DNA of 35,627 bases from CAYLKS01 sp964384205 [NCBI: uncultured bacterium]. Its GTDB lineage: Bacteria > JAGOEH01. The notes below the pieces were generated by a model, which searched no databases, was not told the DNA's origin, and saw only the letters and a list, made by a program, of their open reading frames with translations. The DNA is taken from assembly GCA_964384205.1 (NCBI GenBank), contig CAYLKS010000034.1, positions 1 to 35,627 of the forward strand, given 5' to 3'. Of the stretch, positions 1 through 8,088 are shown in pieces. Numbering within the stretch: position 1 is the first letter of the stretch; each line of letters opens with the position of its first letter. A program made the position numbers and the translations under genes.

Positions 1-150
1 TCTTCGCTTTTCTTTTGCATAATTCTATTATCATCTTTTCATATTTTGACTTCATTTTATTAGGCATTCTTTTAGGTTTTCTACTTCTGTCTTTCAATCC
101 TTCTTCTCCCTGTGAAAGGTATCTTTAAAGATAGATGTTTGTTGGGCAAT
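1..150 (-). pseudogene. 5' remnant of an IS481/IS3-like transposase (runs off the window)
   Basis: Reading leftward, an open frame from 124 to 2 encodes 41 residues, including GEEGLKDRSRKPKRMP. This resembles the linker just after the helix-turn-helix of IS481-type DDE transposases, with the typical 'EGLxDRSRxP' pattern. The frame is closed upstream by a stop at 125-127, so the helix-turn-helix is missing. A good SD (AAGGAGG, minus strand, 156-162) stands 5 nt before ATT at 148-150, where an ATG would be expected. The short frame from that ATT reads IAQQTSIFK and then leaves the transposase frame. I read this as a promoter and start region joined to a deleted, frameshifted body. The family name rests on a short motif. 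The rest lies outside the window. Confidence 0.55.
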
Positions 151-189
151 GGTCTCCTCCTTGTTTTTTTGTTTTAAGTTTTTCTTCAA

Positions 190-217
190 ATTATACATAC
201 AATTTTTTTTAATGCAA
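190..217 (-). promoter_or_regulatory. Probable promoter of the transposase remnant
   Basis: On the minus strand TTGCAT (212-217) is followed after 16 nt by TATAAT (190-195). It is placed correctly for the SD at 156-162. It probably belonged to the mobile element and survives without an intact gene. Confidence 0.45.
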
Positions 218-264
218 GGGGGGTACCATGTCTCTTATTTTCCCAATTTTTCAGAAAAAACTTC
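218..264. other. Non-coding spacer, possible end of the mobile element
   Basis: Together with 1-217 this makes up the 322-nt stretch before the first intact gene. It holds a G-rich run (GGGGGGTACC near 219-228) and then a TCTCTTATTTTCCC segment. These could be the outer end of the element whose transposase remnant lies to the left. No matching inverted repeat is visible in the window, so this is only a suggestion. Confidence 0.2.
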
Positions 265-292
265 TTGACTTTTTTTGTTATTTAGTTAGAAT
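265..292 (+). promoter_or_regulatory. Promoter of the aminotransferase-DUF4301 operon
   Basis: TTGACT (265-270), a 16-nt spacer and TAGAAT (287-292) form a sigma-70 type promoter. The predicted start of transcription is near 299, giving a leader of about 24 nt that carries the SD AAGGAG (312-317). Confidence 0.6.
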
Positions 293-322
293 ATCTTTTT
301 ATATATAAAAAAAGGAGTTTAT

Positions 323-1618
323 ATGAACAAATTAGCCCAATTACTAAATGAAAAGTTAGAAAAATTTAACCCAGCATTATATGAAATGTTATCAGATTAT
401 GGAAAATCTCTTTATTTTCCAAAGGGGATTTTAAGTCAAACAGCTGAGGCAAAAGCAAAAGCAACAAAATATAATGCTACTATTGGTATGGCTCTTGAAA
501 ATAATGATATAATGGCACTTGATTTTGCAATGGAATTTTTTAATGATCTCACTAAAAAAGAGATATTTCCATATGCTTCAGTTAGCGGAAATCCAGAATT
601 AATTAAATTATGGAAGAGAAAGATTTATAGGGATAATCCTGATTTAGGCTCATATGAAATTTCGAATCCTATTCCTGTTTCCGGTCTTACACATGGACTT
701 TCAATTTTTGCTGATTTGTTTGTAAACAAAGATGATATTATAGTTTTGCCAGATTTATATTGGGGCAATTATAATCTTATTTTTAATGTAAAAAAGAGAG
801 CCAAAATAGTAAAATTTCCTATGTTTGATTTTAATAACAATTTTAATGTTAGTGCTTTTAGAGAAACTTTACAAAGCATGAAAAGAGATAAGATTATAGT
901 TATTCTGAATTTTCCAAATAATCCGACAGGGTTTTCTCCAGATGAAAAAACGATCAATACAATAAAGGATATAATCTTAGAAAAATCAAAGGAATCAAAA
1001 ATAATAGTACTAACAGACGATGCTTATTTTGGATTATATTATTCTGAAGAAGTATATAAACAATCTCCTTTTACAAAATTTGCAAATTTATCGGAGAATG
1101 TGTTAGCAGTAAAGGTGGATGGGGCTACTAAAGAACAATATGTTTGGGGATGGAGAATCGCTTTTATTTCTTATGCTATTAAAAGTGGTACAGAAGAAAT
1201 TTATAATATATTATTAGAAAAGACAAAAGGAGCAATAAGAGCATCTATTTCCAATCCGTCACATCTTGCCCAGAGTTTGCTAATTAAGATTTTGAAGCAC
1301 CCGGATTATATAAAAACAATTCAGGCTAAGAAAGTGATTATGGAAGAAAGAGCAAAATTGGTTATGAATTTGCTTGCAAATGAAAAATTTAAAATTTTAT
1401 GGGAACCTTTACCATTTAATTCAGGTTATTTTTGTTGTCTAAAGTTAAAAAATATAAATGCTGAAGACCTAAGGAATCATTTATTAAATAAGTACAAAGT
1501 AGGGATTATAGCTATAAATGATGAAGTTATAAGAGTTGCATTTTCAAATGTAGATAAGGAAAACATATTGGAATTGTTTGAAATAATTTATCAAGGAGCA
1601 CGTGACCTTGCCTCTTAA
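323..1618 (+). CDS. PLP-dependent class I/II aminotransferase
   Basis: A 431-residue fold-type I aminotransferase, cytosolic, transferring an amino group from an amino acid to a 2-oxo acid through pyridoxal phosphate. Visible family marks are the NFPNNPTG segment near residue 197, the DDAYFGLYY strand carrying the PLP-contacting Asp and Tyr, and Lys270 in GATKEQYVWGWR, the probable Schiff-base lysine. The length suits a full enzyme. The start is fixed by AAGGAG 5 nt upstream and a promoter just before it. The C-terminus overlaps the next gene by 17 nt, so the two are probably co-translated. The substrate cannot be read from sequence. The insert around the lysine (TKEQYVWGWR) differs from classic AspC/AlaT enzymes, so I leave the specificity open. 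Confidence 0.85.
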   Translation: MNKLAQLLNEKLEKFNPALYEMLSDYGKSLYFPKGILSQTAEAKAKATKYNATIGMALENNDIMALDFAMEFFNDLTKKEIFPYASVSGNPELIKLWKRKIYRDNPDLGSYEISNPIPVSGLTHGLSIFADLFVNKDDIIVLPDLYWGNYNLIFNVKKRAKIVKFPMFDFNNNFNVSAFRETLQSMKRDKIIVILNFPNNPTGFSPDEKTINTIKDIILEKSKESKIIVLTDDAYFGLYYSEEVYKQSPFTKFANLSENVLAVKVDGATKEQYVWGWRIAFISYAIKSGTEEIYNILLEKTKGAIRASISNPSHLAQSLLIKILKHPDYIKTIQAKKVIMEERAKLVMNLLANEKFKILWEPLPFNSGYFCCLKLKNINAEDLRNHLLNKYKVGIIAINDEVIRVAFSNVDKENILELFEIIYQGARDLAS

Positions 1619-3026
1619 AAATCAAGATTTAAAATTGTTACAAAAATCGGGTATTAGCAAAGATAATGCTGAAAAATTATTTGATTTATTGAATTCTAAG
1701 GCAGTGCCGGTTGCTGTAGATCGGCCTGCAATAATTGGTGACGGGATAGTTGAACTTAATGATAAAGAAAAAGAGTATTATTACAATTTTTCATTTAATA
1801 TAGAAGAAAATGATATAATAAAATTTATTCCGGCTTCAGGTGCTGCCTCAAGGATGTTTGATTTTTTAATAAGTTTTTATAATAATAAAATTAATAATGA
1901 GGTAGAAAAAAAAATAGATAAATTTATAAAAAATTTTAACAAACTCCCATATTATTATTTTATTAAATCGGAGATAACAGATAGAAGAGATTTCAATAAT
2001 TTTCTTACAGATTTTTTAAAATATATAAACTTCGGGAATATTCCTAAAGCATTTGTTTATTTTCATACTTATTCAAATAATGATATTAGAACGTCTTTAG
2101 AAGAGCATTTTTATGAAAGTTCACAACAATTTAAAGAAGAGATAAATATCCATTTTACTTTTTCAAGAGAATTTATGGATTTTGCCAGAGAGTTTATTAT
2201 AAAATTTTTGTCGAATAAAAGATTCAACCAAAAAGTTCAGTGGTCATATTCTGAACAAAAAAGTTCTACAAGAACGTTTGCATTAGATTCAAAAGATAAT
2301 ATATTGAAAGACAAAGAAGGTAATATAGTGCTTCGCCCTGGTGGGCATGGTGCCTTATTAGAAAATTTAAATAATATAGAAAAAAAATTTATATTAATAA
2401 AAAATATAGATAATATTCCGGTAGAACGTCTCTGGCATAAAAGAAATTTTTATCAAAGAATTTTATTAGGGATTGCAGCTGAAATTTTAAAAATATTTAA
2501 AGAAATAAGTAGAGAATTTATTACCAATAAAAATAGTAAAAATATTAAAGAAAAGATAGATTATTTAAATTCAAAATATTTTTTACAATTAGATTATAAT
2601 GGAGATTTTTTAAAAAAACCTTTAAGAGTTGTAGGGGTGGTAAAAAACACAGGAGAGCCAGGAGGCGGGCCTTTTTGGGTGAAAAAAAATGGGCTATCTT
2701 ATCTGGCTATATTGGAAAAACAACAGATAGATGGAGAATATAAAGAATTACTGTTAAAGTCCACTCATTTTAATCCTGTTGATATGGTAGTCTGTCCTTA
2801 TTCAGTATATGGTGAAAAATTTGACTTATCTAAATTTATTGATAATGGACAATTTCTTATTGCCAATAAAACTTACCTTGGGGAGACAATAAAAATTATA
2901 GAATATCCTGGCTTATGGAATGGTTCTATGTTTTATTATAATACAGTTTTTGTCGACATTCCTTTAGAAACTTTTGCACCTGTAAAAAATATCCTGGATC
3001 TGCTTAGACCGGAACATCAAGTATAA
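1602..3026 (+). CDS. DUF4301 family protein
   Basis: This 474-residue protein matches my memory of the DUF4301 family, known mainly from Bacteroidota and of unknown function. Conserved glycine-rich motifs are visible: PASGAASRMF near residue 78, RPGGHGALLENL near 247, KNTGEPGGGPFW near 348, and FNPVD and GLWNGSM toward the end. The first resembles the nucleotide-binding loop of sugar-1-phosphate nucleotidyltransferases, so a nucleotide-handling role is possible but is inference. The start is GTG at 1602, only 3 nt from the SD AAGGAG (1593-1598). An in-frame TTG at 1608 has a better 9-nt spacing and would shorten the protein by two residues. It overlaps the aminotransferase by 17 nt and ends 17 nt from a convergent gene with no evident terminator between. 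Confidence 0.8.
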   Translation: MTLPLKNQDLKLLQKSGISKDNAEKLFDLLNSKAVPVAVDRPAIIGDGIVELNDKEKEYYYNFSFNIEENDIIKFIPASGAASRMFDFLISFYNNKINNEVEKKIDKFIKNFNKLPYYYFIKSEITDRRDFNNFLTDFLKYINFGNIPKAFVYFHTYSNNDIRTSLEEHFYESSQQFKEEINIHFTFSREFMDFAREFIIKFLSNKRFNQKVQWSYSEQKSSTRTFALDSKDNILKDKEGNIVLRPGGHGALLENLNNIEKKFILIKNIDNIPVERLWHKRNFYQRILLGIAAEILKIFKEISREFITNKNSKNIKEKIDYLNSKYFLQLDYNGDFLKKPLRVVGVVKNTGEPGGGPFWVKKNGLSYLAILEKQQIDGEYKELLLKSTHFNPVDMVVCPYSVYGEKFDLSKFIDNGQFLIANKTYLGETIKIIEYPGLWNGSMFYYNTVFVDIPLETFAPVKNILDLLRPEHQV

Positions 3027-3042
3027 AAAGTATAAATGAAAT

Positions 3043-3636
3043 TTATTTTTGTTTTATTATGCCAATAATTGTTATTAATAATAGGATTAGTAATAGAAGT
3101 ATTCGGTAATTAAATATAAAACCAAAACTGTAATTTAAAATTTCTGTTAGTAGAGCGGTTAGTGATAATATTAGAATTATAGCTCCAACAAATGAAGTTA
3201 TTAGTTTTATAAAAAAGTCGTAGATTATCATTGAAATTAGCATTCCAACAGCTATAAATAGAACCCAAAAAGCCCAGAAGTTGGGAAGAATATAAAAAGA
3301 AATTAGTAAATATGAAACAAGAAAACCTAATAAAGCTCCCAATAATAAAATAATAGTTTTTCTTATAACAAAAGCCAGTACTATAGCAATAATTCCGCAA
3401 ATAATTCCAAATGTAAATGGAGAAATATTTGTATGTTGGATGCTTTCAGATACCCAGTTATATAAAAAAGAACTTGAAAAGTAGAAGCCCCCGATAAATG
3501 ATAGAGCAATTATGCTGAAGACTTCTATTTTTTTACCGTATAAAATTAGCGCCAGGGCTAAGATAAGATATAAAAGTAATACAATAATTTGTTGACCAAA
3601 AAAATAGTTTCCATAACTATTTAATAAATTTATCAT
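3043..3636 (-). CDS. Polytopic inner-membrane protein (DUF4203/TMEM198-like)
   Basis: A 197-residue protein made almost entirely of hydrophobic helices, about six or seven, separated by short loops. The glycine-containing helix repeats (SFIGGFYFSS, LLGALLGFLVSY, SFVGAIILIL) recall DUF4203/TMEM198-type membrane domains, but I place it there only tentatively. It is the last gene of the pspC group and begins in an ATGA overlap with the stop of the gene before it, so it is translationally coupled. There are no catalytic residues to point to. A supporting role for the PspC proteins in the membrane is inference from position. Confidence 0.6.
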   Translation of the reverse strand: MINLLNSYGNYFFGQQIIVLLLYLILALALILYGKKIEVFSIIALSFIGGFYFSSSFLYNWVSESIQHTNISPFTFGIICGIIAIVLAFVIRKTIILLLGALLGFLVSYLLISFYILPNFWAFWVLFIAVGMLISMIIYDFFIKLITSFVGAIILILSLTALLTEILNYSFGFIFNYRILLLLILLLITIIGIIKQK

Positions 3637-4145
3637 TGATGGGTTCCTTGTTTTTCTTGTTCTTTAATAAAATATAATAATGTCAAATATATTCCTAAAA
3701 ATACTAAAAATAGTCCAATATAGACCTTAGCAGGGTATTTATAGTCCCATACAGTATTATTCATTAGCCATAAATAGGAAGGAATTCCTATACATAATCC
3801 TTCAACAAGTCTTTTATATTCAATTTTGTTAACAATAGCAGATAATATTTTGGAAATTCCTAATATTAAAAGAAAAACAGGATAAAAATCGACAAAATTG
3901 TATGGACCAAAGTAATCTCTTTGATAAAAGTACCAGAATGCGGCAAATAATATTAAGTAAAATCCAAAAGTTGTTTTTTTAGGAAAACCAGAAACAACGG
4001 CAATAGCACCTAATAATGCCAGTGCAACTTGCATTACACTTGGGAAATTTTCTCTGATAGCTATATTTATGTGAAAAAAGTTATTAATCAGGATGAGGCT
4101 GCCGACTAATATTAGAATAATTCCCCAAAAATAACTTTGTTTCAT
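3633..4145 (-). CDS. Membrane protein, LiaF/DUF5668-like
   Basis: A 170-residue protein whose N-terminus (YFWGIILILVGSLILINN) is the typical opening of LiaF-type transmembrane domains, often found beside PspC genes. About five membrane helices follow, ending in a charged tail. Its start overlaps the end of the double-PspC gene (GCATGCAATGAAAC), and its stop overlaps the next gene by 4 nt, so all three are coupled. In other bacteria this pairing acts in envelope-stress sensing. Here no soluble LiaF C-terminal domain is present, so only the membrane part is comparable. Confidence 0.65.
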   Translation of the reverse strand: MKQSYFWGIILILVGSLILINNFFHINIAIRENFPSVMQVALALLGAIAVVSGFPKKTTFGFYLILFAAFWYFYQRDYFGPYNFVDFYPVFLLILGISKILSAIVNKIEYKRLVEGLCIGIPSYLWLMNNTVWDYKYPAKVYIGLFLVFLGIYLTLLYFIKEQEKQGTHQ

Positions 4146-4981
4146 TGCATGCCCCCATCTTTATTATAGTTTTCTGTATCATCATTATAGCTTTTTGTAT
4201 CCTTTTGAGGATTATTTTTATTTTCAGTGGAGGTAGAAGAAAATGAATGAGAGTCTATTTTTGGAGGAGCAGTTGGTATTAATATAGAGGCTATAAAATA
4301 AGTAATTAATCCTAAAAAGCCCCCAGAACTTAATATGATAACGACTACCAACAATCTTATTAATGTAGAGTCAACATCGAAATATTCTGCTATACCTCCA
4401 CAAAGGCCTGTTAATTTTTTATCACTTAAACTGCGGTATAATTTTTTTGATTGCGTATTTGTTTTGTCTGCTGAATATTTATTTTCTTTGTTTTTTGTAT
4501 TATATTTTGAGTCTATATTAGTATAATCCATAGTGTCTTGCTCACCTTCTGTTCTTTTTTTGTGTTCAAAAATTAGATACAATCCTATTAATATCAAAAG
4601 ACCAGGTAAGAAAAGTTTTTTAAAATAAAGTTTTACTATATGTAAATAATCTGGAAAAATCATTATATTAAGCCTGTCAATAGAAATTAAAATGCCTAAC
4701 AAAATAATAATCAACCCGGCATATAAAAGCATTTGATTTGATTTAGACATATTCGAAGATCTTCTATTATCTATATCAATATTGTTCAGTTCTGTTTCTT
4801 TAGGAATAATAAAAATACCAATAAGGTATAAAATAATCCCAGTACCGCCCCCCATTATAGTAATTATAATAAAAATCAATCGCACAATAATTGGATCAAT
4901 GTCAAAATAATCTGCTAATCCGCCGCAGACTCCTGCGAGGACCCTATTGTAAACAGATCTATATAATCTTTTGCCTGGCAT
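4142..4981 (-). CDS. Membrane protein with two PspC domains
   Basis: A 279-residue protein with a PspC domain at each end. The first (about residues 3-62) contains KRLYRSVYNRVLAGVCGGLA, then DYFDIDPIIVRLIF and a membrane helix. The second (about 180-240) repeats the pattern with KKLYRSLSDKKLTGLCGGIA and EYFDVDSTLIRLL. Between them lie two further membrane helices (about 84-102 and 124-142) and a charged, Asn/Lys-rich linker. PspC proteins act in phage-shock and envelope-stress responses, usually through the inner membrane. Most carry one PspC domain, so the duplication is unusual. An SD (AAGGAGG) sits just before the ATG. The gene lies 88 nt after rdgB and heads a three-gene membrane cluster. 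The C-terminal tail is hydrophilic and low in complexity. Confidence 0.85.
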   Translation of the reverse strand: MPGKRLYRSVYNRVLAGVCGGLADYFDIDPIIVRLIFIIITIMGGGTGIILYLIGIFIIPKETELNNIDIDNRRSSNMSKSNQMLLYAGLIIILLGILISIDRLNIMIFPDYLHIVKLYFKKLFLPGLLILIGLYLIFEHKKRTEGEQDTMDYTNIDSKYNTKNKENKYSADKTNTQSKKLYRSLSDKKLTGLCGGIAEYFDVDSTLIRLLVVVIILSSGGFLGLITYFIASILIPTAPPKIDSHSFSSTSTENKNNPQKDTKSYNDDTENYNKDGGMQ

Positions 4982-5026
4982 ACTGCCCTCCTTGTTTTAG
5001 GTTCTATTAAACCTTACGAGAGAAAT

Positions 5027-5049
5027 TATATAAATGTTTCATTTATATA
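5027..5049. repeat. Perfect AT-rich inverted repeat upstream of the pspC gene
   Basis: TATATAAATG and CATTTATATA form a perfect 10-bp stem with a TTT loop, in the 88-nt gap between rdgB and the double-PspC gene. Neither strand has a U-tract after the stem, so it is not a standard terminator. It could be a protein-binding site or an mRNA-processing hairpin. Confidence 0.45.
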
Positions 5050-5069
5050 GAAAAAAATAAAATAAATTT

Positions 5070-5657
5070 TTACTTATTTAGTTTTTGTACTAAGTTTAAG
5101 GTAGCTTTTGCTCTATGACTGATAAGGCATTTTTCATCATCTGAAAGTTCTGCCATTGTTTTCTTGAGCTGTGGTATATAAAATATAGGATCATAACCAA
5201 AGCCATTATCTCCAACAGGAGTATCGACTATAATTCCCTCACATTCTCCTCTAACTATAATTTGTTTATTTGAATCTTTATATGCTAAAGTACAAACAAA
5301 TTTAGCTTTTCGTTCTTTTGTAGATAGTCCTTTAAGTTTATCAATAATATAATTAAATCGTTCTCTATAGGATATATGTTCTCCTAAAAATCGCGCAGAT
5401 TTTATACCCGGAGTATTATTTAAAGCTTCAATTTCAAGTCCAGAATCATCTGTAACTAATGGTAATAAATTGAATTTAGAATAGGCTTTTAATTTTATAA
5501 TAGCATTTTCTTCATAGGTTGCCCCATTTTCTTCAATATTTTCTACATTATAGGGAAATTTTATAAATTCAAACCCCTGAATTTTATTTACCTTTAGAAT
5601 ATGGTTAAATTCAAAAATTTTATGTTTGTTAGAAGAACCTATGTAAATTTTTGTCAT
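5070..5657 (-). CDS. rdgB: XTP/dITP diphosphatase (RdgB/HAM1 family)
   Basis: At 195 residues this is a normal-length HAM1-type pyrophosphatase. The family hydrolyses non-canonical purine nucleotides (dITP, XTP) to monophosphates and so keeps them out of DNA and RNA. The N-terminal substrate loop GSSNKHK (residues 7-13), TDDSGLEI with the general-base acid, GDNGFGYDPIF and the C-terminal SHR (180-182) are all present. The start codon lies in an ATGA overlap with the stop of the SpoIIE-type phosphatase gene, so translation is coupled. With prs at the head of the transcript, the cluster joins nucleotide synthesis with nucleotide-pool cleaning. Confidence 0.93.
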   Translation of the reverse strand: MTKIYIGSSNKHKIFEFNHILKVNKIQGFEFIKFPYNVENIEENGATYEENAIIKLKAYSKFNLLPLVTDDSGLEIEALNNTPGIKSARFLGEHISYRERFNYIIDKLKGLSTKERKAKFVCTLAYKDSNKQIIVRGECEGIIVDTPVGDNGFGYDPIFYIPQLKKTMAELSDDEKCLISHRAKATLNLVQKLNK

Positions 5658-6805
5658 ATTAGAAATTTCTCTCTGTGTAAACCAATTAAAGTTATATCAT
5701 CATCGAAAGATGCATTATTTCCAATAAATTCTCTGGCAGATTCCACAATCATATCTAACAGTCTACAATCACAAGGATTATTTAAAATTATATCTTCTAT
5801 TCTTTTTATTGAAAACAATTCTTTTGAATTTTGTGGATTTGCAGCCTCTGGGATTCCATCAGTATAAAGAAAGATGCATTCTCCCTTATCTAAACTTGCA
5901 GAGTGTTCACTATATTCAAAATTTTCAAAGAGTCCTAACATTGTTCCATTAGATTTTAGATGCTCAACAGTATTATCGTTATGTAAAATAAGTCCATCAG
6001 GGTGAGCAGCATTGGAATAAATAATCTCCGCTTTTTTTAGATTTACTTTCATCAAAAAAGCTGTGATAAAATTATTATCTATATTGCCGCATAAATTATT
6101 ATTAAGATAAAAAAACATCTCAGCAACAGATGTTGTTTTGTTTGCATGATACATAAACATCATTTTAAACATAGCGGTGACTAAAGAAGCTGATACTCCA
6201 TGCCCTGATACATCTGCAATAATAAAAAAGAATTCGTCATCATTAATTGGATATATATCAAAAAAATCACCACCTATATGAGAAGAAGGTTGATATTTAA
6301 AATTGAATTTAAAAAAATAATTATAAATAAATTCCTTAGGGAGTAAATTTTTTTGTAGTTTAGAAGCCATTCTAAGTTCACGATCGATTTTTTCGGAATA
6401 TTTTATAATAGTTTCATTAGCTTCTAATAATTTATCAAGGGTATTAACTAATTTATCAGATTGTTCTTCATATTTTTCTTTAAAAACTTCTGCTTCTTCC
6501 AGGGCATTTGCTAATTCATCTGTAGTCTCAATAAGGTCTTTTTCATATAGAGCTCGTTCTGTAAAGTCTAAAAAAGCAATTAGAATATTATTATTTTCAA
6601 GTGCTTTATAGTTCATCCATAATGAATTAGAATCTATATCTATTTTAAATGTATTATATTGAGTATTATTGAGGATTTCATTTAAAATATAGGGCGGTAA
6701 TTCATTTTTTCTGAAAAAATTATTTGCATATTCATTTTTATTAAGAATGATTCCTGCTGGAGATATTTCTAATATTCCAATTAAATCATTATAATTATTT
6801 TTCAT
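5654..6805 (-). CDS. PAS-like domain plus SpoIIE-type PP2C phosphatase
   Basis: 383 residues. Residues 1-85 look like a small PAS-type sensor (GILEISPAGIILNKNEYANNF), followed by a coiled coil (about 90-155) and a SpoIIE/RsbU PPM phosphatase domain. The metal-binding motifs are intact: GGDFFD (178-183), ADVSGHG (197-203), YTDG near 317 and DDDIT (368-372). Such enzymes dephosphorylate anti-anti-sigma (STAS) proteins in partner-switching systems. No STAS or anti-sigma kinase gene lies in this window, so the partner is elsewhere. There is no transmembrane segment, so the signal sensed is probably cytosolic. The gene overlaps prs (ATGA at 6802-6805) and rdgB (5654-5657) by 4 nt each, an odd pairing of a regulator with nucleotide enzymes. 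Confidence 0.88.
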   Translation of the reverse strand: MKNNYNDLIGILEISPAGIILNKNEYANNFFRKNELPPYILNEILNNTQYNTFKIDIDSNSLWMNYKALENNNILIAFLDFTERALYEKDLIETTDELANALEEAEVFKEKYEEQSDKLVNTLDKLLEANETIIKYSEKIDRELRMASKLQKNLLPKEFIYNYFFKFNFKYQPSSHIGGDFFDIYPINDDEFFFIIADVSGHGVSASLVTAMFKMMFMYHANKTTSVAEMFFYLNNNLCGNIDNNFITAFLMKVNLKKAEIIYSNAAHPDGLILHNDNTVEHLKSNGTMLGLFENFEYSEHSASLDKGECIFLYTDGIPEAANPQNSKELFSIKRIEDIILNNPCDCRLLDMIVESAREFIGNNASFDDDITLIGLHREKFLI

Positions 6806-8001
6806 TTGTTCAAAATTTTTATGGTTGCATCTGGTCTTTTTATATAATCCAGATAATTTTCAATTTTACTTGAATAAGAAATAGCTAATTGGTTACATAA
6901 AAACACATCTGCATAAAATTTAGATAAAGAAATTACATCTAACCAATCGGCACAATTTTCATAATAATTTTGATATTTGGGAGGTATAGAATCAGTTGTA
7001 ATAACGCGGTTTAAAACTTTTTCTTCAAAAATAGCTTTTTTCATTTTTTCTTCGCCGGGCAGTAATAGCCCAGTACTTTTATCAAAAGATGGACTAAAAA
7101 GACCGTGTGTAGCAAATGCATATACTCCTTTTGCGCCTCTTTTTTTTAAAGCTCGTGCTATTTCGATTAATGTTCCGCCAGAATCTATCATATCATCAAT
7201 TAGATAGCACCATTTGTCTTTTACTTCTCCAACAATAGATACAATTTCTGCTTTGCCGTGTTCTGGTCTTCTTTTATCACCTGTACAATATGAAGATAGC
7301 CCTAATAATTTAGAGAAAAATCGCGCTTTTTTAGCAGCGCCTGCATCCGGTGCAACAACGGCCATTTCATTTTGATTATGTTTCAAAACAGATTTAACAT
7401 ATAAGGCAAAAGAAGGTATTGCAGTGATTTCATCAATTGGACCATCAAAATGAGCCATTGCCTGTCTCGCATGTAAATCAGCTGTTACTATTCGTTTTAA
7501 TTTATTTCCACAGGAATTTATTATCTGGTTAAAAACCAATTTTGCAGTTAAAGGCACACGGCTTTCGTCTTTTTTATCCTGTCTTTGATAAGGTAAATAT
7601 GGTGTATATATTGTGATTGTCTTTGCACCAGCTCTATTAGCCGCATCATTTAAAATTAAAAGTTCCTGAAAATCATCATTTTTATCATTAAAACATTGAA
7701 AAATATGGACATCTTTTTCTCTGATATTTGTTCTGATTTGAGCATATATTTCGCCATCATTATGATTTTTTATGAATACAGGAGAAACTTTTATAACATC
7801 TTCCTTAAGCTCTCGATATATTTTTTGAATACGAGAACTGCAATCTGAAAAAACCTCTTCCAATTTTTTTTTGATTTCATATACTGTTCTGTGGGCAAAT
7901 TCGCCACCGCTACGTCCGCTTATAATAACAATATTATCCAATTTTAAAAGACGTGCCATATCTCTAAAATCTTTCAAATTATCAATTTGATCAAGCATCA
8001 T
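6802..8001 (-). CDS. prs: Ribose-phosphate pyrophosphokinase, long form
   Basis: This enzyme makes PRPP from ribose 5-phosphate and ATP, the precursor for nucleotides and NAD. Diagnostic segments are PYQRQDKKDESRVPLTAKL, the DLH motif, VVAPDAGAAKKA, DKRRPEHGKAEI and the PRPP loop LIDDMIDSGGT. At 399 residues it exceeds the usual 310-320. The extra length lies in an N-terminal insertion between GRSGGEFAHRT and the FVKNHNDGE-like segment, in a loop after THGLFS, and in a longer C-terminus. I start it at ATG 8001 (or the adjacent ATG at 7998), just after SD AAGGGGAG. The frame stays open to a TTG at 8052, but that stretch is the promoter. PRPP also feeds the nicotinate phosphoribosyltransferase encoded at 14028. 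Confidence 0.9.
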   Translation of the reverse strand: MMLDQIDNLKDFRDMARLLKLDNIVIISGRSGGEFAHRTVYEIKKKLEEVFSDCSSRIQKIYRELKEDVIKVSPVFIKNHNDGEIYAQIRTNIREKDVHIFQCFNDKNDDFQELLILNDAANRAGAKTITIYTPYLPYQRQDKKDESRVPLTAKLVFNQIINSCGNKLKRIVTADLHARQAMAHFDGPIDEITAIPSFALYVKSVLKHNQNEMAVVAPDAGAAKKARFFSKLLGLSSYCTGDKRRPEHGKAEIVSIVGEVKDKWCYLIDDMIDSGGTLIEIARALKKRGAKGVYAFATHGLFSPSFDKSTGLLLPGEEKMKKAIFEEKVLNRVITTDSIPPKYQNYYENCADWLDVISLSKFYADVFLCNQLAISYSSKIENYLDYIKRPDATIKILNK

Positions 8002-8023
8002 CTCCCCTTGGTTTTTTCTTTTT

Positions 8024-8052
8024 ATTATACAAAAAATATTATATATAGTCAA
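8024..8052 (-). promoter_or_regulatory. Promoter of prs-spoIIE-rdgB
   Basis: On the minus strand TTGACT (8047-8052), a 17-nt spacer and a perfect TATAAT (8024-8029). Transcription should start near 8017, giving a leader of about 16 nt with the SD. Confidence 0.8.
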
Positions 8053-8088
8053 TAAATTTTTATGTTAACTGGTAGGAAAATAAATTAC

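Noticed and set aside
3110-3400. Minus-strand ORF of 96 codons in another frame of the multi-helix membrane protein gene
   Set aside because: It lies wholly inside a coherent membrane-protein gene that is coupled to its neighbours, and its own translation shows no domain pattern.
5027-5049. Intrinsic terminator after rdgB
   Set aside because: The perfect hairpin is followed by no T-run on either strand in the needed direction, and its stem has only A-T pairs apart from one G-C pair.
8002-8052. N-terminal extension of PRPP synthetase from TTG at 8052
   Set aside because: The stretch is a -35/-10 promoter followed by an SD; the family N-terminus fits the ATG at 8001 or 7998.
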